A stretch of DNA of 54,033 nucleotides from Lachnospiraceae bacterium (GCA_910575155.1 CAJTDX010000022.1:1-54033), one strand, 5' to 3'; numbered from the stretch's first letter, positions 1 through 8,087 are shown. Notes: generated from the letters alone by a model not told the origin. Translations and numbers: made by a program.

Positions 1-1128
1 TCCTGACTGACCGCTCCCGGCTCCCTTGATGGCATCCAGTATCTTCAGTATCTTTCCGCCATACCCGGCTCCGGCAGCCCATCCCTTGCCCTTCGGGTTC
101 TCCTGTATCCCAAGGTACTCCACATACGGGGCACAGCCACGGGATACAAGGTCAAAGCGTGGGTCAATGCAGTCCTGCTTCAGCTTCGTGGTGTTGGCGT
201 ATGCCTTGAGGTGCTGCACCTGTGCCCGGATGCCAAGCTGTGGTGTGCTGAAGCTGTTCCCGGTCTCCCCGTTCTTGGTCACTCCCATGCCACAGAAGTT
301 ATTCTGTGAGAGCTTCACCGCACTCCCGGAGAAGGTGAAGTTGCCCGTCTCAAGACAGCTCTGTGCAAAGGCAATGTCACCCCGGATGTTCTCCGCCTCG
401 CCCTCGGACAGGTACAGCGGTATCATGTCAATTACACTCTGTGCAACGCTGCCATTCTTCGCCTTGATGTATGCCGCCATCTGCTCCGCTGTGGCTTCCG
501 CCTTCCCGGTTATCTTGGTCATGCTGCCCTTGTCCTCTGCCTTGCCGCTGTCCATCCCGTAATGCTCTGCTATGACCCTGCACTCTGCCTCTGCAAGCTT
601 TCTAAGGTTGGAGTCATTGAGCAGCCATCTCGTCATCTTGGCATTGGTGTGGAAGGAGTGCTCAACAATATAGTAGTCTGTCAGCCCGGCAGCCCTCGCT
701 CCTCTAAGCACCCCGTAATACTCACCACCGGAGGAGCCCCTCCTTGTGGCTGTCCTCCCTGACTGCACCGTTCCCATGGTGGAAGCTATCACCTTTGCAA
801 GCTTCAGGGCAAGCACGTCACAGTTACCAATGTTGTCATACCCACGGTACACCACGGGATAGTCCACGCTCTCCGTCCCACAGGCATTGGAGTGGTCACT
901 GATGAAGAGCACACACCCCTTCGCCGCATATCCCCGGTCATAGAGCCCCCGGTCTGTAGCCTGATTGCCTCTTGTCAGGATGACCTCAAAGCCATAGCCT
1001 TCCAGTATCTCCTTCTGCATCAGGTGGAGCTTCCACACCATGTCCGACTCATAGTATTCCGGCACTACCGGAGACCTGTTATACTTGCCACAATGTCCGG
1101 CATCAATACATATCTTCTTCTTTGCCAT
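1..1128 (-). CDS. phage endolysin: N-acetylmuramoyl-L-alanine amidase plus glucosaminidase-like domain (partial)
   Basis: Reading frame open to the window edge, so the C-terminus is missing (376 residues visible). The start is the ATG at 1128, preceded by AAGGAGG. Residues 1-175 form an Amidase_3 zinc amidase: IDAGHCG (first zinc His, residue 12), a Glu in EYYESDMVWKL, SDHSNA (zinc His) and the catalytic Glu in VEHSFHTNAKM. This domain cuts the bond between N-acetylmuramate and L-alanine. From about residue 225, RGDIAFAQSCLETGNF with a following NNFCGMGV resembles a glucosaminidase (lysozyme-like) fold with its catalytic Glu. The two activities together fit a lysis enzyme. It follows the 40-residue gene by 2 bases and sits just past the early genes. 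Confidence 0.9.
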   Translation of the reverse strand, partial: MAKKKICIDAGHCGKYNRSPVVPEYYESDMVWKLHLMQKEILEGYGFEVILTRGNQATDRGLYDRGYAAKGCVLFISDHSNACGTESVDYPVVYRGYDNIGNCDVLALKLAKVIASTMGTVQSGRTATRRGSSGGEYYGVLRGARAAGLTDYYIVEHSFHTNAKMTRWLLNDSNLRKLAEAECRVIAEHYGMDSGKAEDKGSMTKITGKAEATAEQMAAYIKAKNGSVAQSVIDMIPLYLSEGEAENIRGDIAFAQSCLETGNFTFSGSAVKLSQNNFCGMGVTKNGETGNSFSTPQLGIRAQVQHLKAYANTTKLKQDCIDPRFDLVSRGCAPYVEYLGIQENPKGKGWAAGAGYGGKILKILDAIKGAGSGQSG

Positions 1129-1130
1129 GA

Positions 1131-1253
1131 TTATTCCTCCTTGCCTTCCTCTTCGCCTTCGCCTTCGTTTGCGTGGTAGATGGGCAGCCCATCCACCTCA
1201 TTGATTTCCTCTTCCGTTGCCACTGCATCAAACAGCTCTTTCTTTTCCTCCAT
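1131..1253 (-). CDS. small acidic phage protein, 40 aa
   Basis: ATG at 1253 with a clear AAGGAGG six bases upstream, stop TAA at 1131, tightly packed between its neighbours (2 bases on each side). The product is very acidic, with about 16 Glu/Asp in 40 residues and a Glu/Gly-rich tail (EGEGEEEGKEE). No family is recognised. Its position in the chain and its strong ribosome binding site are the reasons to call it real; a role is not assignable. Confidence 0.7.
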   Translation of the reverse strand: MEEKKELFDAVATEEEINEVDGLPIYHANEGEGEEEGKEE

Positions 1254-1255
1254 GG

Positions 1256-1939
1256 TTATTCCTCCTTGTCTGTGTCATAGTCTAATGTGATGGATGTCTT
1301 GGTCTCCACCAAGATGCTCTTCCTGATGCCCTCTATGGTTGCATCAATCATGTCCTCCGGCAGAAAAGCCCGGATGAGCTCCCCGTTTTTGATACGGTAG
1401 ATGTACCACAGCTCCACATCAAAGTCCGGTGCCTCATGCCCCTCCTGACCCAAGACAGAGATGAGGGTCTCCTTGTCCTTCTCAAACTCTCCCTTCAGCT
1501 TCTTCAGCAGGAGCTTCTTCTGCTTCTCGTCCGGCTTGATGCTCATTTCATCAAGGAACTCTGCAAGCGTGGTCTCAAAAGTGTAGTCTCCCGTAAAGAT
1601 TGCCTTCAGAGCCTTCTCAAATTTGCTGTCAAACTTGTAGCTCGTCTTGGTCTCCTCCTTGACCTTCATGCTGTATACCCCCTCGCCCACAAGCTCCTTC
1701 AGCTTGTCCGGGTTCAGGATGTCAAGGCTCATGCTGTCCGTGATGGCAGCACTGCCCTCATCACCGTAAAACTTCACATACCTCACATTGTGGTCTTCCA
1801 TGAGAGCCAAGCCCCTAGCCTGAAGCTCCGCCTTGTAGCTGTTCAGCAGAGCCCGGCTCTTTTTCTGCTCCCTGTCAAGCCCCACACATGCCTCAATGAG
1901 CTGCTCATTGCTCATTGCCTTTGTTGTCTGCTCTCCCAT
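1256..1939 (-). CDS. conserved phage hypothetical protein, 227 aa
   Basis: The start is placed at the ATG at 1939, which overlaps the stop of the upstream AbrB-like gene as TAATG and has AGGAGG ahead of it; a longer frame to 2035 lacks support. The N-terminus (about residues 1-45) is helical and charged (LDREQKKSRALLNSYKAEL), followed by a mixed alpha/beta region and a Lys/Glu-rich helix near residues 130-160 (KQKKLLLKKLKGEFEKDKE). No catalytic motif is visible. The coiled-coil character and the place after gp16 could suggest a Gam-like DNA end-binding protein, but I do not see the Gam signature, so this is only a possibility. Confidence 0.75.
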   Translation of the reverse strand: MGEQTTKAMSNEQLIEACVGLDREQKKSRALLNSYKAELQARGLALMEDHNVRYVKFYGDEGSAAITDSMSLDILNPDKLKELVGEGVYSMKVKEETKTSYKFDSKFEKALKAIFTGDYTFETTLAEFLDEMSIKPDEKQKKLLLKKLKGEFEKDKETLISVLGQEGHEAPDFDVELWYIYRIKNGELIRAFLPEDMIDATIEGIRKSILVETKTSITLDYDTDKEE

Positions 1940-2190
1940 TACTGTCCGCCTCCTAACTTCTGATATGCCTTTGCTGCACAGGCTCCACAGATACCCTTCC
2001 CATGGAACTCCTGCACCCCGTCCGTCACGCCGCAAAAGTTACAGCGGAGCGTGTACGGTCTTATCCTGATTTCCCCCTGATGCTCCTCCACCACCATAGG
2101 GTCTTTTGGCTCAATGCCAAGCTCCCTCCGCATTGCCACCGGGATGCTGATTGACCCGTGGCTTGTCATCTTCTTATATGCTGTGCTCAT
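1939..2190 (-). CDS. AbrB/MazE-type DNA-binding domain fused to a small zinc-finger, 83 aa
   Basis: Residues 5-45 match the swapped-hairpin SpoVT-AbrB fold: SHGSISIPVAMRRELGIEPKDPM, ending in EIRIRPY. Residues 49-75 carry two Cys pairs, CNFC and CGAC, separated by about 18 residues, as in a small zinc ribbon. The N-terminal part would dimerise and bind DNA; the zinc part may bind DNA or protein (inference). The start ATG at 2190 has GAAAGGAG before it. Being between early and lytic genes, it could be a switch from early to later expression, where Mu uses Mor; there is no direct evidence for that. Confidence 0.8.
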   Translation of the reverse strand: MSTAYKKMTSHGSISIPVAMRRELGIEPKDPMVVEEHQGEIRIRPYTLRCNFCGVTDGVQEFHGKGICGACAAKAYQKLGGGQ

Positions 2191-2202
2191 GTCTGCTCCT
2201 TT

Positions 2203-2580
2203 CTAGGCATCCAAGATGTCCTTGATATAGTTGTACTGGTCAACCACCTTGTACTCATGCTCTCCCTTTGCCTTCAGCTCTTCAGAGAACTCACGGAGCC
2301 TCATGGCTATCTTCAGAACCTTGGCAGCCCCCACAGCCTCACGGGACAGCCTCATGCCCTTCTCCATGTGCCCCAACATGTAAGACATTGCCTGCATCAT
2401 ATAGGCATCCCACACATAACACTCTTCCCGGCTGTTCCATTCCGCCTTTGCCTCATCAATGAATTTCTTCCGGTTCAGCTTGGGCTTGTCCGGTGGTATG
2501 ACCCCCTTTGCCTGAAGCTCCTTTTTTGCCTCTGCATGGAGCTTCTTTTCCCTGTTTGTCAGTCTCTTCTTCTTTGCCAC
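2203..2580 (-). CDS. phage hypothetical protein, 125 aa, basic
   Basis: GTG start at 2580 preceded at 11 bases by AAGGAG. The N-terminal 50 residues are strongly basic and helical (KKKRLTNREKKLHAEAKKEL); the rest is helical with many Met residues (YMMQAMSYMLGHMEKGMRL). It lies 12 bases before the AbrB-like gene and 19 after the preceding gene, so it is part of the same transcript. No family recognised. Confidence 0.7.
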   Translation of the reverse strand: MAKKKRLTNREKKLHAEAKKELQAKGVIPPDKPKLNRKKFIDEAKAEWNSREECYVWDAYMMQAMSYMLGHMEKGMRLSREAVGAAKVLKIAMRLREFSEELKAKGEHEYKVVDQYNYIKDILDA

Positions 2581-2599
2581 CCGGCATCACTCCTTCCTT

Positions 2600-2848
2600 T
2601 TATGAGCTGTCATCCGGGTCAGGTGTGCCGCCCCGGAGCTGCTCCTCAAGCGTTTCCATGGCAGCAAGGTGGATGTCAAGCATGTTGTTCTTCACATCAT
2701 CCATGTCCAGTCCACGCTTCAGCCCCTCCATGCCAACGAACACCTGAAGGAAGCCTGCTATCTGTGCCAGCTCCTCAACGCTGATGTCCTGACCCTCAAA
2801 ATTCACCTTGTTATTCCTGACCGTTACAATCAGCTTGCAGTCCTGCAT
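2600..2848 (-). CDS. phage hypothetical protein, 82 aa
   Basis: ATG at 2848 with AGGAGGG before it, overlapping the end of the gp16-like gene by 38 bases. The product begins with a beta-strand pattern (CKLIVTVRNNKVNFEGQDIS), followed by helices and an acidic proline-containing tail (GGTPDPDDSS). No known domain identified. Tight coupling to the gp16-like gene suggests translation from the same mRNA. Confidence 0.7.
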   Translation of the reverse strand: MQDCKLIVTVRNNKVNFEGQDISVEELAQIAGFLQVFVGMEGLKRGLDMDDVKNNMLDIHLAAMETLEEQLRGGTPDPDDSS

Positions 2849-3275
2849 CCTGACCCTCCTTTTCCTCCTGCCTCTTCACCATGCTCTTGAGTGCCTCAAT
2901 GAGCTTGGAGCACTGCTGATAGTCAAGCCACTCCACCGCACTGACCCCGAACATCTTCCGGCACATGCCATTGACCCTTGCAGGCTTGTCCCACCCAAGC
3001 CCCTGCGTGAGCTTGTATATCTTCTTCCTTTGGTTCTCCGTGGATGTGTTCCCTCCACGGTGCTTCCCACGCTCCGACTTCTTCACGGAGTCCTTCATGC
3101 TTCCAAGCACCCGGATGACCGTCTGAAGCTCCCGTTTGTTGAGAGCCTTAATGCTGTCCTTCCCCGTGTGTGCCTGTACAAGGAGGTGGAGCTCCTCATC
3201 CGTGAGCTTCAGCTCCGGGCTCTTTGCAATGCCCCACACTCTCTTGATGCTCGGCTGTGATGTGTTCCCTGCCAT
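2811..3275 (-). CDS. gp16-like (GemA, DUF1018-type) phage regulatory protein
   Basis: Mu gp16/GemA proteins are early phage proteins that affect host gene expression. Here the 154-residue product has the family pattern: an N-terminal region in which short helices hold a KSPELKLTDEELHLLVQ segment, then TENQRKKIYKLTQGLGWDKP, followed by a small Cys-containing domain (CRKMFGVSAVEWLDYQQCSKLIEAL). The ATG at 3275 is preceded by GAGGAGGGG and overlaps the upstream gene's end. It sits two genes downstream of the MuB homolog, comparable to its place in Mu-like phages. The family assignment is from memory of the motif order. Confidence 0.75.
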   Translation of the reverse strand: MAGNTSQPSIKRVWGIAKSPELKLTDEELHLLVQAHTGKDSIKALNKRELQTVIRVLGSMKDSVKKSERGKHRGGNTSTENQRKKIYKLTQGLGWDKPARVNGMCRKMFGVSAVEWLDYQQCSKLIEALKSMVKRQEEKEGQDAGLQADCNGQE

Positions 3276-3276
3276 G

Positions 3277-3468
3277 CTATCCCCTCCTCTCTTTCCTCCG
3301 CTTCAGGAACTCCGGTATCTGAATACATCCTTGGTCTGCAATGGTATCCGCCCGGACAGACACGCCCATGCACCCATATTTCTGAATGACACCATAGATG
3401 CCTGACAGCATCTCACGCCCCATCTCTTCCTCATGCTCGTCTTTGATAACAACCTCCAATTTCTTCAT
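3277..3468 (-). CDS. phage hypothetical protein, 63 aa
   Basis: The start is the ATG at 3468, supported by AAGGAGAGGG just upstream; the open frame further out to 3600 lies inside the ATPase gene and is not used. The product begins with an acidic helix (VVIKDEHEEEMGREML), continues with a hydrophobic segment and ends in basic residues (FLKRRKERRG). No family identified. It is between the MuB-like and gp16-like genes in the same operon. Confidence 0.65.
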   Translation of the reverse strand: MKKLEVVIKDEHEEEMGREMLSGIYGVIQKYGCMGVSVRADTIADQGCIQIPEFLKRRKERRG

Positions 3469-3482
3469 ACGCCCTCTCCTTC

Positions 3483-4448
3483 CTACAGCATCATCATGTT
3501 GGATGCCTCGCTCACAATCTTCATGGTTATCCGGGTCTCGCCCTTCTGCTTCAGGATACGGAGCACGTTGTTGAGTGTCCTGTCCAACAGGCGGAAGCAT
3601 CCGCTCTGTGTGTTGGTTGCCCGGCTTATCATCTCGCCCATGGCTGCCTCTTCGACCTCATAGCCCTCAAGGTAGTCCGCCACCTCATTCTTGGACAGCC
3701 CCTTCAGCTTGTAGTAGAAGTCCATCCGGTTCGCAAAACGGGCAAGGTTGCCCTTCAGCTCCGTCTCAAGCCTCGGCTCCCCGGCTATGACAATGCCTAC
3801 ATCCGACTGGTCAAAGATGCCCCGGAGTATCTCCATCTTCTTCTGTGTGTACTTGTTGATGAGCTTGTCCGCCTCGTCAATGATGAGCAGGAAGCCCTCA
3901 TTGGTATTGAAAAACTCCCGGATACGGTTGACCCTCTTCCATATCGTTCCGCCATACCCTCTAGGGAGCCCTATCCCGTTCTCAATGGCTTCCACCAAGT
4001 CCCGGCAAGCCATGGTGTCATCACATTCAATGTATGCCACCCTCGGCAGCTCTGCATATTTCTTCAGGGCATGGGTCTTTCCCTGACCGGACTTCCCAAC
4101 GATTATCCCAAGCCCCATGTATTCCTGACACGCCTGACAAACTCCGATAGTCTGCACAAAGTCCCGGCTCTCAAAAAACTCCACCTTCTTTTTGAGGATG
4201 CCTGCCTTGCCTCCCTCCGGTGCCTGACCGCCTTCCATCCCTCCGGATGCCTCAAGGAACTCCCTGACCTTCTTTTCCAGTTCGGTAGGGTCACTTGCAT
4301 ACTTCCCGTTGAGGTATTGGCTAAGTGCCGCCCTTGAGTAGTTCATCTTGAGGGCTGCCTCCGCCTTGGTCATCTTCAGCTCCGCCAGTCTCTCGTTCAT
4401 CTGCTCCGCCAGTGTCTTCTCTGCTTTGTAGGTATTCAATGCTTCCAT
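3483..4448 (-). CDS. MuB-type AAA+ ATPase, transposition target-selection protein
   Basis: MuB binds DNA as ATP-dependent filaments, selects target DNA and activates the transposase. The 321-residue product has an N-terminal helix-turn-helix (residues about 15-60, KMTKAEAALKMNYSRAALSQYLNGK), as in MuB. The ATPase core follows: Walker A GKSGQGKT (118-125), Walker B FLLIIDEADK (D181/E182), and a sensor-like IVIAGEPRLE. The C-terminal helical part contains CFRLLDRTLNNVLRI. I chose the ATG at 4448 rather than 4478 because GGAAAGGAAGG lies about nine bases before it and the longer version adds only a short charged stretch. It is 53 bases after the transposase stop. Confidence 0.93.
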   Translation of the reverse strand: MEALNTYKAEKTLAEQMNERLAELKMTKAEAALKMNYSRAALSQYLNGKYASDPTELEKKVREFLEASGGMEGGQAPEGGKAGILKKKVEFFESRDFVQTIGVCQACQEYMGLGIIVGKSGQGKTHALKKYAELPRVAYIECDDTMACRDLVEAIENGIGLPRGYGGTIWKRVNRIREFFNTNEGFLLIIDEADKLINKYTQKKMEILRGIFDQSDVGIVIAGEPRLETELKGNLARFANRMDFYYKLKGLSKNEVADYLEGYEVEEAAMGEMISRATNTQSGCFRLLDRTLNNVLRILKQKGETRITMKIVSEASNMMML

Positions 4449-4501
4449 AATTACAACCTTCCTTTCCTTTTCCTTCACTAAAACCTAACCTTGTCTTCCT
4501 G

Positions 4502-6616
4502 TCATCCGCCTATCGCTCTAAGCTTCTTGAGTGCGTTCTCCGCCTGCCTGCTCATGTATTCGCTGTCACCTTCAGCCTCTTCCCTGCCTTCCGCCCGGAA
4601 GCCCTGCTGATAGGTTCTGTCCTTCGGGAGTGCTATGACCTTTGCCGCCTTCTCCTGCTTCTTGCCGCCTATCATCAGGTCAATTCCTCCCGTTGTCTCA
4701 TTAAAGCCAACATACTGCTCATTGAGCTCCTCAAACGGTCTCCTTGCCTCCTCAAGCCTTTCCCTGTCACGCTTCTGCTGCCTCTTCTGCATCTTCAGGT
4801 GTTCCTCAAGGGCTTTCTGCGTGACCTTCGGGGCTATCTGAAGGAGCTCCTGACAGTACGCCTCACAGATACGCTTGCCCTTTTGGTCAAAGACGTACAG
4901 GACAGCCATGTCATCCGGGTCATACTTGATGTCAACCTTCCGCCCGATATAGTCACACAGCTCATCAGAGCGGTACTCATATCCCCACTTGGTGATGCCT
5001 ATGTTGCGGACAAGCACGTTTTCTGACTTCATCATCAGCATGGTTGCATAGCTCTTAGGCGGTGCCGCCTTGAAGTACCTGTCCTCATTCATAAAGCAGT
5101 CATAGGGCTTTTTGTAGGTCTCCCCCATCTTCTTGAGCCCGGAGTGCTCCGTGTGCATGTAGACCGTTGTGAGCCACTCATGCCACTTCTCATAGAACTC
5201 TTCCAGTGTCAGGAGCTCTCCCCTCTCAAGCATCCGCTTGATGTCCTTCTCCACCTTGTCAGAGGTCTTGGAGCCCGTCAGCGTTCCCGTGTAGGACTTC
5301 ATCCAACGGGTGAACTTGTTGCAGACGGTACGGAAGAACCTCTCTATCTGACCCTTGCTCCATGGCTCATAGGGCAGTGCCCGGTGGTCATCCTTGATGC
5401 CTATGCTCTTGTAGAAGCCCTGTGTCTCATTGTCAAAGTTCAAGCCGCTCCGGTCATTCCGGTCTCTTCCCGTCATGGTCTTGGCTGTATAGTCCTTGCC
5501 ATTGTCTATGTAGAGGTACTCCGGAACCCCTCCCGGCTCTGAATAAATCATTTTGAGGAGGCTCTGCTTCAGGATGTCGGAGTTGGCATCCTTGCAGAGG
5601 ACATCACCCATGATGACCCTGCTCCGCATGTCCACCCATGCCGCCAAGTGCGGCTTGATTGCTATGACCTTGCCATTGGGCTGCTTATAGCTCACCCAAC
5701 AGTCAAAGGTATGCTCATCACCCATGACTATCTGCATCACCTGAAGCCCTTTGGTATCCCGGCTCCCCTTTACCATGACCTTGTTCTTGTATTCACGGGA
5801 GCCACGGGATGCAAGGAAGTAGGCGTTTCTCATGTTCTCATCCTCCATGAGGTAGTTGATATACCTCACCACCGTCTGATAGGACGGTATCTTCTCCCAT
5901 TCCGGCATCCCGGCTGTCAGGTTGATGTTGGCAATGGCTGTCAGCTTCTCATAGAGCATCTCACGGGTGCCTTGGTTCCGGGCAAAGTCCTCATTGAACC
6001 ATATATTTTTGATGACCTGTTTGACCTCCGGCTTGATGCTTGGGAAGCATCCGGTCTCTTTCGGCTTCCGGCACAGGCAGAGAACCTTGAAGAACTCATA
6101 CCCTGCCCCTTCCTCCTTCTGAAGCTTGTCCGCCCATGCGGATGCCTCAAGGTATGCCTTGGTGTATCGGTACAAAGTCCTCTGCCCCTTCCCAAGGTGC
6201 TTCTGTGCGAACTCTTCAGCGTACTTTGTCCGGTCTCCCTCGTCATACTGAAGGAACTTCCTGACCACGTTCCCAAGCTCAACAGCCTTGTAGTATCTCT
6301 CCTTGTAGTTTTCAATGTACCAGTCAATGTCCATGTTCACATACCATGGCACATCCGGCTTCTGCTCTGCCGCCTCCTGTCCTTCCGGAACTCCTTCCGT
6401 GAAGGATTTCAGCTTTTCCCTCTCCTTCCATGCGTTCCTTGCCTGTTTGGACAGTGAGGAGACCGCCACAAGCACCACGTCCCTTCCGCCTGTCTCTGAC
6501 TTCTCGGTCTTGGTGACAAAAGCGTCTTTCTTCCTCTGTGTCCGCCTTGCCATTGTGCTGTACGGAACGCCTTCCAGTTCCGCCGCTTCTCCCAATGTGA
6601 CATATGCTTCAGCCAA
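4502..6616 (-). CDS. MuA-type DDE transposase
   Basis: It cuts and joins phage ends in replicative transposition. An N-terminal winged-helix (about 1-75, LGEAAELEGVPYSTMARR) resembles the Mu internal-site binding domain. The catalytic triad is D305 (HTFD), D371 (YIDNGKD) and E425 (GQIERFF), spaced 66 and 54 residues apart, close to MuA (67 and 56). A beta-barrel domain and a basic C-terminal tail (KMQKRQQKRDRERLEE) follow, the latter expected to contact the MuB-like partner. Start: TTG at 6616 with AAGGAGGTGAGCGG before it, the same leader as in the upstream gene; the alternative ATG at 6634 overlaps the upstream stop as ATGA but has no good ribosome site. Confidence 0.95.
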   Translation of the reverse strand: MAEAYVTLGEAAELEGVPYSTMARRTQRKKDAFVTKTEKSETGGRDVVLVAVSSLSKQARNAWKEREKLKSFTEGVPEGQEAAEQKPDVPWYVNMDIDWYIENYKERYYKAVELGNVVRKFLQYDEGDRTKYAEEFAQKHLGKGQRTLYRYTKAYLEASAWADKLQKEEGAGYEFFKVLCLCRKPKETGCFPSIKPEVKQVIKNIWFNEDFARNQGTREMLYEKLTAIANINLTAGMPEWEKIPSYQTVVRYINYLMEDENMRNAYFLASRGSREYKNKVMVKGSRDTKGLQVMQIVMGDEHTFDCWVSYKQPNGKVIAIKPHLAAWVDMRSRVIMGDVLCKDANSDILKQSLLKMIYSEPGGVPEYLYIDNGKDYTAKTMTGRDRNDRSGLNFDNETQGFYKSIGIKDDHRALPYEPWSKGQIERFFRTVCNKFTRWMKSYTGTLTGSKTSDKVEKDIKRMLERGELLTLEEFYEKWHEWLTTVYMHTEHSGLKKMGETYKKPYDCFMNEDRYFKAAPPKSYATMLMMKSENVLVRNIGITKWGYEYRSDELCDYIGRKVDIKYDPDDMAVLYVFDQKGKRICEAYCQELLQIAPKVTQKALEEHLKMQKRQQKRDRERLEEARRPFEELNEQYVGFNETTGGIDLMIGGKKQEKAAKVIALPKDRTYQQGFRAEGREEAEGDSEYMSRQAENALKKLRAIGG

Positions 6617-6630
6617 TCCGCTCACCTCCT

Positions 6631-6834
6631 TCATGCTGCCATCTCAATGTCCAGTATCCTTGATATTTCCTCAATGTACTTCCTGCCGCTACGCTCACCG
6701 ACCAAAATCTTGTGGATGTACTGCTTGTTGCATCCAAGCAAAGCAGCAAGCTCCACCTGTGTCATGTTCTTGTCTATGAGCCTTTTCCTGACCATCATCC
6801 CAAAGGGTGTCAGCCTCGTCTGCTTTGTTTCCAT
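6631..6834 (-). CDS. small helix-turn-helix regulator, Ner-like position, 67 aa
   Basis: The product is almost all one HTH domain: residues 14-55 read like an XRE/Cro fold (MTQVELAALLGCNKQYIHKILVGERSG). It ends by overlapping the transposase frame. In Mu the small DNA-binding protein Ner lies between the repressor and A and damps early transcription, so position and size suggest the same role here, though Ner itself is not an obvious homolog. GAGGTGA precedes the ATG at 6834. Confidence 0.82.
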   Translation of the reverse strand: METKQTRLTPFGMMVRKRLIDKNMTQVELAALLGCNKQYIHKILVGERSGRKYIEEISRILDIEMAA

Positions 6835-6848
6835 CCGCTCACCTCACA

Positions 6849-7073
6849 TCACAATTTGTATACCCTCATCCCATGCTCTGTCAGGTCACATGTGTAGCCA
6901 TGCTCAATGAGGGTCTCAATCACCTTTGGAGCTGCCTGATGCAGGACAATCCCCTGACAAACCATCCTGTCCTTGTCCGTAAAGCCTATTGACATCCTGA
7001 TAGGGCTTGTACCCTCCTGAAGCTTCAGGAGCAGGGACATCAGCTCCACATCACTCTCCTTGTACTTTTCCAT
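6849..7073 (-). CDS. early phage hypothetical protein, 74 aa
   Basis: ATG at 7073 preceded by the leader AAAGGTAGGTTGTG shared with other genes here; a GTG directly before it would extend the frame by one residue. The product shows a helix, then strands such as PIRMSIGFTDKDRMVCQGIVL and a C-terminal GYTCDLTEHGMRVYKL. No known domain. The operon position and strong ribosome binding site support it being real. Confidence 0.65.
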   Translation of the reverse strand: MEKYKESDVELMSLLLKLQEGTSPIRMSIGFTDKDRMVCQGIVLHQAAPKVIETLIEHGYTCDLTEHGMRVYKL

Positions 7074-7095
7074 CACAACCTACCTTTCCAACCAG

Positions 7096-7275
7096 TCACA
7101 GGCTCTTTGATATAGCCCTTGTCCTTGGTTTTCCTCCAACCTTTTTCAGGGAGACCCGGCTCACTACCTCCAAAGAGTCCGGGAGGTTCTTGACCACAAG
7201 CCAATTCTCCGGCACCAACCCATGAGCCCTCATTATCTTCTTCTGTTCCCTTGTGGGAGCCTTTCCGTTCTTCAT
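7096..7275 (-). CDS. small phage protein resembling DUF6906, 59 aa
   Basis: The start is taken at the ATG at 7275, which overlaps the upstream stop as TGATG and is ten bases from GGAGG; a GTG at 7284 is too close to it. The motif is MKNGKAPTREQKKIMRAHGL followed by PENWLVVKNLPDSLEVV. This is the layout of small phage proteins known as DUF6906, of unknown function. The family call is from memory of the motif. Confidence 0.68.
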   Translation of the reverse strand: MKNGKAPTREQKKIMRAHGLVPENWLVVKNLPDSLEVVSRVSLKKVGGKPRTRAISKSL

Positions 7276-7457
7276 CAGTAGCACACCTCCGTCTTCCCTA
7301 TGATTTTGTCAATTATATTGAGAGCATGTTCCCTTCCCTCAATCTCCGCCTCAAGCTCCATCCGCTTCTCCCGGAGCCGCTCAAGTTCCACATCCATCTT
7401 CTCCCTATGCTCAACCAATGCCTCCATCTCATCACCTGACAGGTTCAGCAAGTGCAT
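7275..7457 (-). CDS. early phage coiled-coil protein, 60 aa
   Basis: Two consecutive ATG codons at 7460 and 7457 follow GAGGAG; I take the second because the first abuts the ribosome site. The product is predicted almost fully helical with charged heptads (VELERLREKRMELEAEIEG), a likely short coiled coil, ending KIIGKTEVCY. Function unknown. Confidence 0.62.
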   Translation of the reverse strand: MHLLNLSGDEMEALVEHREKMDVELERLREKRMELEAEIEGREHALNIIDKIIGKTEVCY

Positions 7458-7490
7458 CATCTCCTCTCTGTTTATCTGAACATCAGGGCA

Positions 7491-7661
7491 TCAAGCCAAA
7501 ACTCCGATACTGACAAGCAGCCTCTTTGTCATCCTCCGGTCACGTTCATAGAACCTCTGACCCTTAATCTCCTGATTGACATAGAATGTACCGCACAGGT
7601 ACCTCTTCACTACCCAAACCTTGTCCGGGTTATACTTATCCTGTATCCTTGCTACTTTCAT
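7491..7661 (-). CDS. early phage hypothetical protein, 56 aa
   Basis: This frame fills the otherwise empty gap between neighbours. ATG at 7661 is preceded by GGGAAAGGTAGGTTTGC, the same leader as two other genes, and the stop is TGA at 7491. The product is basic and starts KVARIQDKYNPDKVWVVKRY, ending MTKRLLVSIGVLA. No family known. The repeated leader is the best argument that it is translated. Confidence 0.68.
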   Translation of the reverse strand: MKVARIQDKYNPDKVWVVKRYLCGTFYVNQEIKGQRFYERDRRMTKRLLVSIGVLA

Positions 7662-7694
7662 GCAAACCTACCTTTCCCTGATGCTGCCTTCTGA

Positions 7695-7967
7695 TTATTT
7701 GCAGGACAGCTCTTCCATCTCTGCCCGTATCCGTTCCATCTCTGCTCTCGCATGGAGGAACTGACGTTCCAATTCACGGTTCTTTTCCGCCCTTGGAAGC
7801 ATGTCATGGAATATTGCCATCCCAAAGCTCTTGTATAGTTCAGCAACCTCTTCCTTTCCGGATACTTCCTTCACGGATGGATGCCATTGGTACACTGTCT
7901 CAATGACCTTGTACTCCTCATCTGATACAGGCTGCTCAATCATTTCCTCAAACTCTCTCTTCTGCAT
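7695..7967 (-). CDS. first early gene, hypothetical protein, 90 aa
   Basis: First gene after the early promoter. ATG at 7967 has AAAGGTAGGTTGTG upstream; a GTG three bases earlier could also start it. The product is acidic, with helical segments: EEYKVIETVYQWHPSV in the middle and a likely coiled coil at the end (FLHARAEMERIRAEMEELSCK). No domain is recognised. Confidence 0.66.
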   Translation of the reverse strand: MQKREFEEMIEQPVSDEEYKVIETVYQWHPSVKEVSGKEEVAELYKSFGMAIFHDMLPRAEKNRELERQFLHARAEMERIRAEMEELSCK

Positions 7968-8087
7968 CACAACCTACCTTTCTGCTTCCCTGCTTTTCCA
8001 ACAGTGCCTTCCTGATACCCTGAACCGGGTGACTTTCTTTGTGCCGGAGAGCTCCGGCTATTGAGATTTTCTTAGAAATTTGCTATG

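Noticed and set aside
1256-1939. Mu Gam homolog
   Set aside because: Helical character fits, but I do not see the Gam sequence pattern; left as hypothetical.
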